Shown here: one piece after another, positions 49,502-61,415 of the stretch
Layout: every line of letters starts with the position of its first letter
How positions within the stretch are numbered: position 1 is the stretch's first letter
From: Pardosa pseudoannulata
Lineage: Eukaryota > Arthropoda > Arachnida > Araneae > Lycosidae
Reading direction: 5' to 3'
Length of the DNA stretch: 64,000 nt
Assembly: GCA_032207245.1 (NCBI GenBank)
Contig: CM063510.1
Span: 166,002,574-166,066,573 of the forward strand
Notes under the pieces: generated by a model
The model's input: the letters and a program-made list of their open reading frames with translations, nothing else
Told to the model about the DNA's origin: nothing
The model's database searches: none
Program-made: the position numbers and the translations under genes

Positions 49502-50734
49502 TTAGGTTGGGGAAAAAGAAATCCATTAATTTTGAGTGAAATTAATGACTTTATTTAACATGTTTCGGATTGTCCGATTTGGGTCAAATATGCACCGTTT
49601 TGTTGTATAATTTGTTGCCATTTTAAAGGTAGCTCCATAATGCCTCTCTCATATAAGCCTTGGTCATTATTGGCGAAAAACTGTAGTAATCGATTTGCCC
49701 AATCTTCTCTTGATCCCAATTTCTTATCCGTCAGCAAGTTTTGCAATGCGAGAAAAAGGTGGTAATCGCTTGGTACCAGATATGGTGAATGCATTGAAAC
49801 TTCCCAGCCAAGCTCCCTGAATTTCTGGCTAGTTACTACAGACGTGTGTGGTCTGGCTTTGTCCTGATGGAACCCAACACCTCTTCTGTTTTTCAATTCT
49901 GGCGGTTTCTGGTCAATCGCTAGCTTCAAAAGGTCCATTTGTTGACAGTAGATATCTGAATTTAGTGCTTGGCTATACGGAAGCAACTCAGAATATATGA
50001 TTCCCTTCTAGTCCCGCCAAATACACAGAACCCTCCTAGCCGTTAGGCCTGGTTTGGCCACCGTTTGAGCTGCTTCACCGCGTTTTGACCTATAATCGTT
50101 TCGCCCAATATTCTCGTATTTGACCCATTTCTTATCCCCAGTCACCATGGTCGATTTCATTCCGTTTGGCTAAGGCTCAGCAGCAGACGGAAATTTGATC
50201 CATCATATTTTTGGTGTGGCACCCAAACATCGAGCTTCCTTTTGAATCCAGCTTTGCGCAAATGGTTTAAAATTGTTTTATGGTCGATCTTTAGCTCCTG
50301 TGAGATGCTGCGATTGCTAACATGCCGGTCAACTTCGATTATTTCAGTGACTATATCGACATTTTCGACGACGGGCCTGCCTGTGCGAGGTGCATCTTTA
50401 ACATCAAAAATGACTGAACGGAATCGACGAAACCAAAATTGCCCTAATTAGCTGTTACAGTATCGGCACCATAAACACCATTCATAATTTCAGCTGCCTC
50501 GCTTGCATTTTGGCCTTTATCAAAGAAAACTGTAAAATGTACCGAATTTTCTCTTTGTTGACTTCTATTTTCAACACCCTGTAACTCACGACTGAATGGA
50601 CCAAACAGAAAACTTAAAGAAATTTGTTTAGTGTGAAATAACATCTTGACAACGAGCATAAATTTGAAATTGTTCGATCGATCAATACAGCCATCTACCG
50701 AAAATAATAATGGATTTCTTTTTCCCCAACCTAA
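49502..50734 (-). mobile_element. Complete-ended mariner element, 1,233 bp
   Basis: Inverted termini of 27 bp (TTAGGTTGGGGAAAAAGAAA.. at both ends) with TA on each side (49500-49501 and 50735-50736). Transposase is on the minus strand: HTH region SVHFTVFFDKGQNASEAAEI, WFRRFRS, GRPVVENVDIV, HLRKAGFKRKLDVWVPH, first Asp block MVTGDKKWVKYENI, second block GVGFHQDKARPHTS, third block SDYHLFLALQ, C-terminus YERGIMELPLKWQ..NGAYLT. Confidence 0.92.
49555..50670 (-). pseudogene. Mariner transposase, inactivated
   Basis: The family cuts and pastes DNA with a DD34D triad. Here the frame opens near 50,659, changes near 50,444, has a stop after RVLCIWRD near 50,008, and the last open block (49,555-49,986) carries only the C-terminal third. 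The second catalytic block reads HQDKARPH where HQDNARPH is usual, and the line before SDYH is short (SPYLVPSDYH for a PYSPDLAPSDYH-like motif). All three Asp blocks can be seen, but frames are broken, so it is an inactive copy. WVPH linker retained. Confidence 0.88.
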
Positions 50735-50865
50735 TATTATGACAACTTTCGTATTTATTTTGAAATTAATAATTTTGGGATTCTGCTTTTATGCTCTGAA
50801 CTGCAACAAGCATTTGGTTTAAAGTGGTCAAAAGTTTTTATATATTTAACATATTGCATTTGAGC

Positions 50866-51160
50866 CGCGGTAGATCAGTCGGGAAAGGCAGCTATCTTGT
50901 AACTGAAAGGTTGAGGGTTCGAAACCCGAGCCGACGTAAGATCCGCCGTGTTCGCAAAAAGAGACTGGGGCACGTAAAATAGGTTCGTGGTCTCAATGTC
51001 CTCCAAGTTTTCAATCGATATCTCTGCGGGTGGCAAGCCAAGCGTGGGGGATCTTTTGCTTGGTCCCTGCTTCTAAATTATTAGGACCCAGCGGGAGTAA
51101 TGTTACCCTAGTCTGTACCATACCTTAAGCTACGAGTGCTCCTTGGGTGGTGATAAATAG
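50866..51160 (+). mobile_element. tRNA-derived SINE (family B), plus strand
   Basis: tRNA-like head GAGCCGCGGTAGATCAGTCG and B box GGTTCGAAACCCGAG, then GTAAGATCCGCCGTGTTCGC, GACTGGGGCACGTAA, GGTCCCTGCTTCTAAATTA. Same family as 43,925 and 14,755 in reverse. It is the copy with the most intact head. Confidence 0.8.
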
Positions 51161-51194
51161 GATAACAGCTTCTCAGACTTGTATTGGCCTAAAG

Positions 51195-52333
51195 CAGTGG
51201 CGTGCGGTAGGTGTTCATGCAGGGTGTGCAGAGCAACAACAACAACAATAATAATAATACCATAAAAATGTACATTAAACACTTCTTTAATGTTTATTAT
51301 TCATTTGTACACAAAATCCATACGTCTATCCGTATTACTAATAAAATAACGAAAAACTTATATTTTCAGCAAACGTAACACCACGCGGCACCCGCCGCTG
51401 CGGTGCCTCATCCGGATGCTCATTGGTGCCGACAAACCGAACGTCTATTCCACGTGCAGAAGATTTCGCTGCACGCTGGCGCAATAGAACGAACTGTTTC
51501 TCCTTCGGTCAGTGGATTAAATTATATTTATTAATTGTTTTTAACATTTGGGAATCAGATATTCTGCGAAACACATCTTCACAGTTTTTAAAAACAAAAT
51601 CAGGGATATGGTGTTACAGATATAACTTATATGCTGTCTGTAAAACACAATGAATGGTAAAATTTGGACTGTTCTGTTAAAATTTGTTTCTTTTTTGTCT
51701 AACAAAACAAAATTGTTTTTCAGCGAATTATTTCAATAAAAATAATACATCACCGAAATTACTTTACCACACTAAAACATTTCCCTTTATATTGATGAAA
51801 TACTTCTTTTATATTTCCATGAAAACAAAATTTTACAATATATAAATTTAAACATTTACTGTCTGCAAAATCGTATGACTAGTTAATCAGTTAAAAAACC
51901 AAAAGTCCTCGCGTAAATACATAAGAAACGTAAGTCCTCGCTCTAACACAACGCTTAATAAACCGTAAATTCGGATGATTCTAAATGCCAAGTGCAGGAA
52001 AAATAGCTGCACTTGCCTCAGTGCTATAGTATGCTGTGCTTCTCCAGTAGCCCATACATATAAAGCGTGATTTTCTATTAGTGCGCATTGCGTACATATA
52101 AAAATTTCCTATGTTCGTTTGCTTTTGAACGCGCTACGTGGTGCAGCACCTAGTACCGCACGCACTGCGGGAATACAAGCAAGCAAATCAACATAATATT
52201 TGAATATATTATAAATAATATTTATTATATACCCTATAAAGATAGGTAGACATAGGTGCAGAAAATTATTGTCTCTCATAATTTTGCCAGGGTGTGCAGT
52301 GCACACCCGGCACATATAGACCGCATGCCACTG
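51195..52333. mobile_element. Non-autonomous hAT, 1,139 bp, complete
   Basis: Ends CAGTGGCGTGCGGT and ACCGCATGCCACTG (13 of 14 bases inverted) with a perfect 8-bp target duplication GCCTAAAG (51187-51194 and 52334-52341). The middle is homologous to 39,251-40,203 in inverted order. No hAT dimerisation domain or transposase frame is seen. Confidence 0.9.
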
Positions 52334-52677
52334 GCCTAAAGGTAAGTGCCTGTATTGCCAGCTACGTTGGAGAAAAAAATATATTTTGTCGTTTTTTTTT
52401 ATATTATTAACAAATGTGTTTTATGTTTCTAAAGTACATGCTATAATGTATTAAAGTTCATTTCACAGAATTATAATATTGACAGTACAGGGAAAAGTTC
52501 CATGAAAAGTTTTTTTTATTATGATGGTTAAAATGTCTTAAAATGTAACTTGAATAAAAGATTGTTAGATTCTCAGTGTGGAGCTAGTTTTGTTTTTGTT
52601 TTTTTTAATTTTTTTGTCCGGAGCCTTTTTGCAGAGTCAGGGGATAGCTAATTTGAGTGAGTCTCTTGTCGTTCTTA

Positions 52678-52975
52678 AGGCCCCTCCAAACTATGGTCCA
52701 CTGCAAGCCATCACCACCGTCTGGAGGGGGTATGGTTTATCGTGGTCGATAGTAGCAGACGATAAAATAGCCTTGGCTAACGATGGCTTCAGAGGCGGTT
52801 TTTCTCCAAAGATCAAAGGCAGCCAGATGCGCTACTAAAGTGCGCAATAAACCCTATGGACGAAGCCACGTGTTTGGCTCATTTAGTGGCCCAGCCTGTG
52901 GGTGCAACCCGTGAACCATCGTTCGAGGTCACCATCTGGAAGTGGTGACCAATTGGCCTTAGTGTGGAGGCTATA
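52678..52975 (-). mobile_element. PIF/Harbinger-like MITE, 298 bp, complete
   Basis: AAGGCCCCTCCAAACTATGG..AGTGTGGAGGCTATA with TTA at 52675-52677 and 52976-52978. Confidence 0.87.
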
Positions 52976-52979
52976 TTAC

Positions 52980-53870
52980 ATTTTCACTTCCTTTAGACCA
53001 TGAACTAGTTAAACCTCTAAAGACTGAGCTTGTTTTTTCCGAGACATTTTTACAAGATATGGAAATTGTTCGGATTTTCCGCTCCATGCTGAAAATGAAT
53101 TAAGGCCAATCAGGACGCTGGGAATTTGTCGACCCATGATCCTTTGATCTTTGGAAATAATTGATAAAAAATTCACACCAATTTTATACCAAATTTAACC
53201 AAAATTCAGGTTAAAAGGTTGGCCAGGTTAGAACTAACTCTGAGTTGTCACAGCTTACTCCTGATCTTGTCCACAGTTTTTGGAACTTTCGAGGTCACTA
53301 ACAAGCTGTCACGTTGGTCACCACTCAGACCAGCTAGGTTTTCCTCTCTAAGTTATTGAATTAAATAAGTTTTGATAATTTTTACAGCAGAGTTAAAACA
53401 GAGGATGCCCAAAGAGTTGATTTGTTTGAAAGTTTCATAGTAAATTACAAAATGTTTCATGTTTTGTACTTTTTTACTGTATTATTAATTTAATTTGTTT
53501 ATTTTTGTATTTTTATAAGATTCACTTTATTAACTACACTATTATTTGTTTATATAATAACTCATTCTGTGATGTACAGGAGAGTCATAGAAATAATTTA
53601 ATGTTGAGAGATTTTACTTTGAGTTCTGTGTGAAATTACCTTATGATGGATTGCGGACCAAGTTTTTGACTCTGTAACCTTGATGTCCCCAATTCTCACA
53701 CCCTGCCAGAGAAAAACTGTGACTCTTCTCCACTAAATTTATGATGTCATATTGTAATTTAGGAACAGTTTAAATAATTTAAAAAATTAAATTTATGTAT
53801 TATTATATTTGTACTGTGAAGATGTCACCCTTCAGCCAGACGATTTTCCCTTTTTTCCGGGGGGGTGGGG
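52980..53870. other. No gene supported
   Basis: Moderately AT-rich sequence without a useful open frame or repeat that I could match in the window. Confidence 0.35.
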
Positions 53871-53879
53871 ATCTGTAAT

Positions 53880-54540
53880 AGCATCGTTATATCAGATTTG
53901 ATCAATCCTTTCTGGCGTTTGATCAACACCGGAAGTGCCCCAAAACAATAAAATTAGCTCCCCATGTCGGAATTTCTGGACAAATTTAATGCCATTAGAA
54001 AAAACATCGTTCGATCAGATTTGATCAACCATTTTAGGCGTTTGATCAATACCTTTTGATAAGTGTCCCTAAATCGCCCCTTAAGAGTAATTTTGGTGCA
54101 CCTTTGGAGGCGATTTTGCGGCACTTCCGGTATTGATCAAGCACCAAAAATGATTGATCAAATCTGATCTAACAATGTTCTTTGGAATGACATTGAAATT
54201 GTCCCGAAATTCCGACATGGGGGGGGGCGGGGCTAACTTTATGGTTTTGAGGCACTCTTAAGAGGCGATTTATGGACACTTCTGGTATTGATCAAACGCT
54301 AAAAATAGTTGATCAAATTTGATTTAACGATGTTCTTTCGAATGATGTATAGTTCATGTTTATACGATAATTTTAAAAAATCCATAAAATTAGCCCTCCT
54401 ACAGTTTTCTTAAATATCATTTTTTTTTTATTGATTGATCAAACGGTAAAATATGTTGATCAAATCTGATCTGACGATGATCAAACGAATGGCATATTTC
54501 GGAATGTTAGTTTCCGTCATGGAGGGGCTAACTTTATTTG
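53880..54540. repeat. GATC-rich inverted repeat
   Basis: 53,880-54,090 and 54,115-54,330 are imperfect inverted copies around ~54,105: CACCGGAAGTGCC against GGCACTTCCGGT, CCCCATGTCGGAATTTC against GAAATTCCGACATGGGG, and GATCAGATTTGATCAA against TTGATCAAATCTGATC. The further part 54,360-54,540 is inverted relative to 48,440-48,620. Confidence 0.82.
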
Positions 54541-54783
54541 GGCCTTCAATTTCTCTTGTCTCGCGCTTTATACGTTCCTCAACAGTCGAAGTTAAAAACT
54601 GTTTTACGAACTTCGGATCAGTTTGATATTGTCCATTCTTTTCAATTAATTCTTTTATGTCTTCAGTGACTTCCAAAATACAAATCCTAAGATTGTTATT
54701 GACAATATTCTTTTCTGATTTGGATGAGAAACAATAACAGTAAAAAAGAAAACAAGGGAATAATCAATAATACGGAATAGACA

Positions 54784-54789
54784 TTTATT
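54784..54789 (-). terminator. Polyadenylation signal AATAAA of the cuticle-like gene
   Basis: AATAAA on the minus strand about 67 bp after the stop codon at 54,856, in an AT-rich 3' UTR. The spacing is normal for a metazoan 3' end. Confidence 0.6.
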
Positions 54790-54855
54790 GGGAATCTAGC
54801 ACGTAACTTTTAAATTTGGACAGGCATAACTCATTTAGAAGTAGGATTCATCTCT

Positions 54856-57800
54856 TTATTTAAGGATTGCGGTTTTGAGGAGTCCAGGACCGGCAAGGAT
54901 TCCGGCTGTCCTGAGTCCGATGGGGGAAACGATTCCACTGGAAAGGGCGAGTGGGGAGGCACCGATGAGGCCGTTACCATAGACAAGGGGAGAAGCCAGT
55001 GCTGGAGCGCCCACGATCCCGGAGTTGATGAGTCCTGGAGAGAGGATTCCGGAGTTGAGGAGTCCAGGAGCAGCGACGAGTCCGGAATTGAGCAGGACAC
55101 TGGCTTGGGCAGCAGCCACGATGGCGAAGAGAAGGGCAACCTGCAGTTACAAAAGAGATACAATCACCATCAAGTATGGTCCCTCTAATACTAGTTAGAG
55201 TACGATAGTTTGATAAATTTTAAAGGTGCTCTTATGTAAAGAAATATAAGTATAAATAATTCAGTGTTTTACATGTAAAGTCAATCAGCAAGTTAACAGC
55301 ATTACGTAGAAATTTTCAGTAAAAGGCCAAATTTGACGAAACTTTGTAGCAACACTTCACACGTTCATTTATACTACTCGGAGTGCTGCCTTCACTCGGT
55401 AATTTTGATCTGATAATTAATCGTAAACATGTCTTGGCAGCTGCATGTCACTTCCATATTCGAAATTTGCCGTTTTTTGTTTTTCACAGGGCTTCGAACC
55501 AGAACTGAACCAGAAAAAAAAAGTTATTTTAGTCGAAACGAAAACCGGAACCGTTTATTTCGGTTCGATGTATCTTCAGTTATTTTGTTACTGTAATCAA
55601 CTTATCAATATTTTCCAATTTAACGTCAATCACATTATCGTCATTACTTGTACATGGCTGCTCGATTACCTGTTTTGATGTTCACTAGTATTTTTCTGTT
55701 TCAGTTTCACATGAAACTACTTGTAGAATACAAATTTAATTCAGTTGAATGTTCAGTTCTCAAAAGCAACTTTATTAATAGACAACAATGGCAATGCTTA
55801 CCGTTTTCTGCTCACTAGTCGTATCGCACATGTTGGTAAGTCCATGGGCATAAGCAAGGGGGGAGGTTTAGGGGTTTAACCCTCCCCCCTATGAGCTCAG
55901 ACAAAATGGCAAAAGTAAAAATTTTAGTAGAAATTATGCGGGCTATTATTTTTTAGAATTATGAACCCCCCTTGAAAAAATTCTTCGTACGCCTTTGGGT
56001 AAGTTGACATAGTCAATTCACATAGTGTTCCAATTAAAAATATAATAAAATTTTCTAAACATAGAACAGAATTTTCTAAACACAGAATTGCATTTTTTTG
56101 TTTATTATAGAATTATATTTTAGTACAAATAAGAATATACATAAAATAAAATTATTCATTCAGAACTGAACCGAAAACAGTTATTTTTGGAGCAAAGAAA
56201 ACCGGAATGAATTGATATATATAGTTTTAAATTGAATCAGAACAAAAAATTGCGGTTGGAACCCCTAAATTTTTGTAAACGAAAATCTGTAACTGTACTG
56301 AAATTTAAGAACAGCTGCTTGAAGTGTAAACTGCAAAAATGTATAGTGCTCCTGCATGATAATGAGAAACAGCATGTAACAAAAAAAATTTTCGAATTTC
56401 TGAAAAAGTTTCTTTTTTTATAACTCAGACCTTTCACCTAATTATTACCTAATTATCACCGAATTATCGTTGTATTCTGCAATTTTGGAAACATCAGGAA
56501 ATAATCATGGGAATTGTAATAAAAAATAATGAATTTTCCTCAAAAAGAAAACTAAATTTGTTGTTTTTAAAGAACAACGAATTCCGTCAGTCAAAGTTAA
56601 AATAAAGAATTATTAATGTCAAATCGAACACCTCTTGTGCATCATTTTTAAAATGCTAACACACTGTTAAAGGAGAATGTACAGAAACGAAAAAATAAAA
56701 TAATTTCTTCAGAAAATGAAGCAATTTAAACTTAAAAGAAAAATCCAAATTGATTAAAAAGCAATTGGAACAAAAAATTTCAATAACAAAAGAAGAAACT
56801 AACAAGGGAATAATGCTGTCAGGATGGAGTTGATTGAAACTTTTAGAATAATGATGTAGAATTTTTAATCTCATATATAATAATAGCCTAAGTTATCTTT
56901 TTGTCTGTCCTCGAATTTATGAAGCGTTTGGACCTGGAATGGATACAGGCATCCATATTGAATTCTTGATGAGTTAGGGTTAGCAACGTTCGAAATCCAC
57001 CCCTTCCCCCCTTTTCTAGCATTTAATGCCATTATTTCCTATTTTCCCTGGTTAAGAGCTGGTGATTAAATTTATCACATTATAAATAGGTAAAAATAAC
57101 ATTTTTTTTTCTAGCATTATGACGCCATTCCTTTAACCATCTCGTTTAATCATTTCTTATTTTAAATTTTTTAAATATCGTCTGCATTATTTTCATACGC
57201 TTTATCATTGAATTTAGATATTACGTAAATAATATTCTTTTTTATTTGGTTTAAATAATAGATTAGGTACATATGTGATAATTTTAAATTGAATCATCGA
57301 TTATTTTTTGTTGCAATGAAAATTTTATCAGCGGTAATAACAACAGATTCTATCTACATCCAAGATGTAGTGGGAAAAAAAAATTAAGAACTTAACGATA
57401 ATTTCGATGTGGCTAAGAAAACTTTGAATTCTCTTTCTAAATGAATTCAACGTGATTCTAAACTGCATTCACAGTATCGGGAGACTTTAGAGGAGTATGA
57501 AGATAAGCAAATTATTGAGCGTGTACCAGATAAGTCTCAGCCAAAAAAAAAAAAAAAAAAAAAACACCAAACCTATTTTTTACCAGCCTTATAGGGTACT
57601 TTACAATTCTGGAAAATAAAAAAAAATTTACTGATCCCGTCATATGATGGGCTATATGCTAGTTAATATATAAGAATGCATTATTCAAATATAAATAAAA
57701 TGGGGAAAAGTAGAACTGAAAGATTCTGATTTTTTATAATTATTTTAACTAAATTGATCAATCTTCCGTTATTCTAAACACCGCAAACACAGAAAAGAAT

Positions 57801-59536
57801 ATTTAAGTTTTGATGGATTGAGATTTTGTTTTTTTACATTAATATTTATAACTCTATTTAAATGTAAATTTATATCTAAAAATAGAGCAATTTGTGGCAA
57901 CGTCACGAACCACTATAATGCCCTTTCCGTTCATTTTCAGGTTTACAACAGCCAATAGACAAACAATAAACTGCCTTTCCAAACTAAAGCCAGAATTGTC
58001 ATAAATTGAGATTTGCCCTACTGCGTGAAATCGCCTTATTCCCTATATAATAATAACCTAAGTTGTCTGTCCACGAATTCCTAAAGCGGTTGTACCTGGA
58101 ATGGATACAGACATCTATATTGGATTTTTCATGAGTTAGGGTTAGCAAAATTGAAAGCGAGTTCGAAATCCACCCCATCCCCTCTTTTCGAGAGTTTAAT
58201 GCTATTATTTCAAGCCTTATCCTTCCTCTTATTCTATACGAAATCCATTCTTGATAGGATGGCAAAGGCGGAGAGTAATATTTAAATTGCTGGATTCTTT
58301 CGACTTGAACCTTTGTATACTCTAATTAGTGTACACACAATGTGCAAGCTTTGTGCATTTGGTAGCACGTCCGCCCTTTCTATCGTCGTACTTCTCGTGT
58401 TAACGGTTCTATCCCCGACTCAACTGTTTTTTTTTAATGTCTAATAAATTTAATATTTTCTGTTTTTTCTTTTAAATTCTTATTACGAAAGTTGTTTTAT
58501 TATTTTTAAAATAAATTTTTACTATTTTTTCAACTTTTTATAATTTTTATAATTTTTATTTTATTAAATTCACGTATTGCTTTACGGATGTCCCTGGCCA
58601 CATAAACGTTTTATGTTGTGTATCCTTAAACTTTCTTCTCGTAATGTAATAATAACCTAAGTTATCTGCCCGTCTGTCCTCGAAGTTATGAAGCTGTTGG
58701 ACCTGGAATGGATAGAGCATCCATATTGGATTTTTGATGCGTTAGGGTGTGCAAAATTCAAAGCGAGTAAGTTTATCTTTTCCTAAACTATAACCGATTC
58801 TGAAATAAATTGGTATGAATAAGCTTCGTATCACAGCGAAAATTACTGTCCTTTTTAAAACGTTCGAAATCCACCCCGTTCCATTTTCCAGCGTTTAATG
58901 CCATTATATCGAGCCCCATTTTAATATCAAGCGATTAAATTTATCAATATATCACATAATAAATAGGTAAAAATAACAATTTTTTTCTAACATTATGACT
59001 TCATTCCTTTAACCATCTCTTTTAATCATTTCTTATTTTAAATTATTTAAATATTTTATGCATTATTTTCATACGATTTATCACTAAACTTAGATATTAC
59101 TTAAATAATTTTCTTTTTTATTTGACTTAAATAATAGATTAGGTTCATATGTGATAATTTTAATGTATTATTTTTGTTGAAATTTAATTCTCAGCCAAAA
59201 AGGCAAACCATTTTTTTTACCTGCCTCATAGGGTTCTTTACAATTCTGGAAAATTAAAAATTTTACCGATCCGTCATATGACGGGCTATATGCTAGTTGT
59301 TTATAAAAAGAAATGATGTATTAAATAGTGCAAATTTATCAAGGAAGAAAGTGGAATTATCAGGGAAACATCTGGGACTTTCTAAATGGTTTCTCTCTCT
59401 AAATACTTTAGCCCTCGTATTGCAAGAAAAAAGTAGACAGTAACACTCAAAACCAAACTTCTAAACACTATTAATATTATTTGCTTGGCTACACAATTTA
59501 AATACAAAAATAGAAACTTATTACCTTGGCGATCAT
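54856..59536 (-). CDS. Small secreted cuticle-like repeat protein (2 exons)
   Basis: Exon 1 coding part 59536-59525 gives MIAK and ends at donor GTAATA. Exon 2, 55140-54856, starts after TGCAG and runs to a stop, giving 98 residues in phase 0. The joined N-terminus MIAKVALLFAIVAAAQA is a clear signal peptide. The mature part is low-complexity and rich in Leu, Ala, Gly, Ser and Pro, with repeated LLNSG, GILSPG, SGIVGAP, SGIVSP and AGILAGPG units. No cysteine and no chitin-binding Rebers-Riddiford domain is present. The N-terminal splice that divides the signal peptide after four residues, and the short hydrophobic repeats, are typical of arthropod structural cuticle genes. The 4.4-kb intron is filled with Helitrons and hAT elements. 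Secretion is well supported; a cuticle role is inferred. Confidence 0.82.
55487..56266. mobile_element. hAT-like element (CAGGGGTTCGAACC family), copy 2
   Basis: Starts CAGGGCTTCGAACCAGAAC and ends GCGGTTGGAACCCCT. Colinear with 38,672-39,203. It is split by the small MITE at 55,843-55,997. Lies in the cuticle-like gene's intron. Confidence 0.75.
55843..55997 (-). mobile_element. hAT MITE (CAGTGGCGTACGCAG family), 155 bp
   Basis: Reverse copy of the MITEs at 43,201 and 43,589 (minus strand GGCGTACGAAGAATTTTTTC, AAGGGGGGTTCATAATTC). Target duplication GGTAAGTC / GGTAAGTT (55835-55842 and 55998-56005). Confidence 0.85.
56870..57662 (+). mobile_element. Non-autonomous Helitron, copy H2, with retroelement fragment
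   Basis: Begins TCATATATAATAATAGCC and ends with hairpin CCCGTCATATGATGGGC then TATATGCTAG followed by T. It contains 57,395-57,545, which translates as a BEL/Pao-like pol segment. An A-run lies at 57,542-57,563. Sits in the cuticle-like gene's intron. Confidence 0.82.
57395..57545 (+). pseudogene. BEL/Pao-like pol fragment inside a Helitron
   Basis: One frame reads NDNFDVAKKTLNSLSK, stop, IQRDSKLHSQYRETLEEYED, KQIIERVPDKSQ. This resembles the segment just before the RT core of BEL/Pao elements (Y..I..Y...G.I..VP). One in-frame stop. The same tail (KQIVQRLPDNFQPK) is encoded in copy H5 near 61,175-61,215, so the capture predates the spread of these copies. Confidence 0.6.
58040..58235 (+). 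mobile_element. Helitron 5' fragment, copy H3
   Basis: TCCCTATATAATAATAACCT..GACCTGGAATGGATAC..CGAAATCCACCCCATCCCCT, lost after ~58,235. In the cuticle-like gene's intron. Confidence 0.75.
58643..59296 (+). mobile_element. Non-autonomous Helitron, copy H4
   Basis: Body from TAATAATAACCTAAGTTATC to the hairpin CCGTCATATGACGGGC and TATATGCTAG before T. The retroelement fragment is missing. In the cuticle-like gene's intron. Confidence 0.8.
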
Positions 59537-59592
59537 GTTTGAGCGTTTACTTTGCTTTTCAGCGTTGTATTAAATTTTGAAAATGTTCAGAG

Positions 59593-59602
59593 GTATATAT
59601 AC
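59593..59602 (-). promoter_or_regulatory. TATA box of the cuticle-like gene
   Basis: The minus strand reads GTATATATAC about 57 bp upstream of the ATG at 59,536. Thirty bp downstream would put the start site near 59,568 with a short A-rich leader. A CACGTG E-box lies further upstream near 59,632, its use unknown. Confidence 0.6.
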
Positions 59603-59609
59603 TTTGCAT

Positions 59610-60345
59610 CGGCCCCCTGTAAGTAAATCGTCACGTGTATTACAGGCTGTGTCAACTGGCACAAAGGTCGTTTGCCTGCTCCACCCTTGCATGGCATTGA
59701 GACATTTCCTATATCCCAGTGGATAAACTGTAAACTATAGAGCAATATAGGATGGTTATTGCATCATTTGTTGTTTTCAAACATCTGGTTAATGTTTTCA
59801 AGGATCATAAGATGGGAATGTTTTTTTTATTTTTTTCTTAATTTTTTAAGCATACATCTGCGAATAGTAAATTATGTCATTAATTATTGCTATGATTTGA
59901 AGTCATGGTCTAAAATGGCTTTAAAAATCATAATCCTTACCGATCCTTTCGATCAATATCCTACAAATGTTCGCCAATATTTTGAATGTCGCTGATTGTA
60001 GGACATCCAATTTTGGACATCTGGAGTTATTGATTAAAGTAAAATGAAAATAAAATTTGAAACTGTTTGAAAGAAAGCATTTAAAATAGTTGCTTGTACG
60101 CCAATAAAAAAAATATTCTAAAAAATATTTTAACAAATTTTCCAGTTTTTACGACACACACATAATGTTTTTCTTTATGTTAATGTTAATGTTTAATATT
60201 CCCATAAAAATATTATTTTAGTAATATTCAGTGATAATGTCTACATTCATAAAAATAAATATCCTTTACTCTCATCAAATAATACATCCTACCATTTAGT
60301 GATATTTGACCAACATCGCTAAAAATATCACAAAATGGTATTCAT
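59610..60345. other. Upstream region of the cuticle-like gene
   Basis: 59,610-59,760 contains non-repetitive sequence that may hold promoter elements. Beyond it is AT-rich DNA. The frame at 59,759-59,995 has no recognised domain. Confidence 0.35.
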
Positions 60346-60346
60346 A

Positions 60347-61315
60347 TCCCCAATATAAAAATAGTCTAAGTTATCTGTACGTCTGTCCTCCATTTTATGA
60401 AGCGGTTGGACCCGGAATGGATAGAGGCATCCATAGTTAGCAAAATTCAAAGAGAGTAATGTTTATCTTCTCCTAAACTATAGATCCGATTCTAAAATAA
60501 ATTGGTATAAATGTGCTTCATATCACAACGAAAAATACTGCCTTCTTTAAAAACGTTCGAAATCCACCCCTTCCCCTCTTTTCGAGCTTTTAACGCCATT
60601 AGTTTAACTCGTATTTTCCCCGGTTAAGAGCAGGCGATTCAATTTATCAATTTATCACACAGCAAATAGGTAAAAATAACATTGTTTCTAGCATTATGAC
60701 GTCATCCCTTTAACCATCTCATTGAGTCATTTCTTATTTTAAATTATTTAAATTATGCCTTATTTTCATACGTTTTATCATTGAACTTAGATATGACGTA
60801 AATAATGTTCTTTTATATTTGTCTTAAATAATAGATTAGGTACATATGTTATAATTTTAAATTAAATCATCGATTATTTTTTGTTACAATGAAAATTTTA
60901 TCGCCGGTATTAACAACAAAGACTAGAAGTCTATTTCATGGATTAATATATATCTAGTGTTTAATTTATATATCTTTGAAAATTAAGAAGTTTGCTCGTT
61001 TTTGTGTTTGTTTTTTATACATAACCACAGGGTTTGCGATCCATTCGCTCAATTTTGGCCATCATTCATATATACTGCCCAATAATCACTGTCAATATTA
61101 AAACCTATACTGTCCATCCTATCAAGTAATATTACAAGTTAAATTAAAGGTGGCAACTAACATGCGGTCATTTAAGATAAACAAATTGTTCAGCGTTTGC
61201 CAGATAATTTTCAGCCAAAAAACAAACCATTTTTTTACCTGCCTCATAAGGTACTTAACAATTCTGGAAAATTAAAAATTTTACTGATCCCGTTATATGA
61301 AGGGTTATATGCTAG
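60347..61315 (+). mobile_element. Non-autonomous Helitron, copy H5, 969 bp
   Basis: A|TCCCCAATATAAAAATAGTC at the 5' end and GATCCCGTTATATGAAGGGT..ATATGCTAG|T at the 3' end. The longest copy here; it retains the end of the captured pol fragment. Confidence 0.82.
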
Positions 61316-61415
61316 TCATTTAATGGAAGTCCATTTAATGTAGGCGGATGTTACAGTTTTAATATGGCAAATAAGTGTTACCTGGGTAATATTGAAAGTT
61401 TCTATTTAAAGTAAC

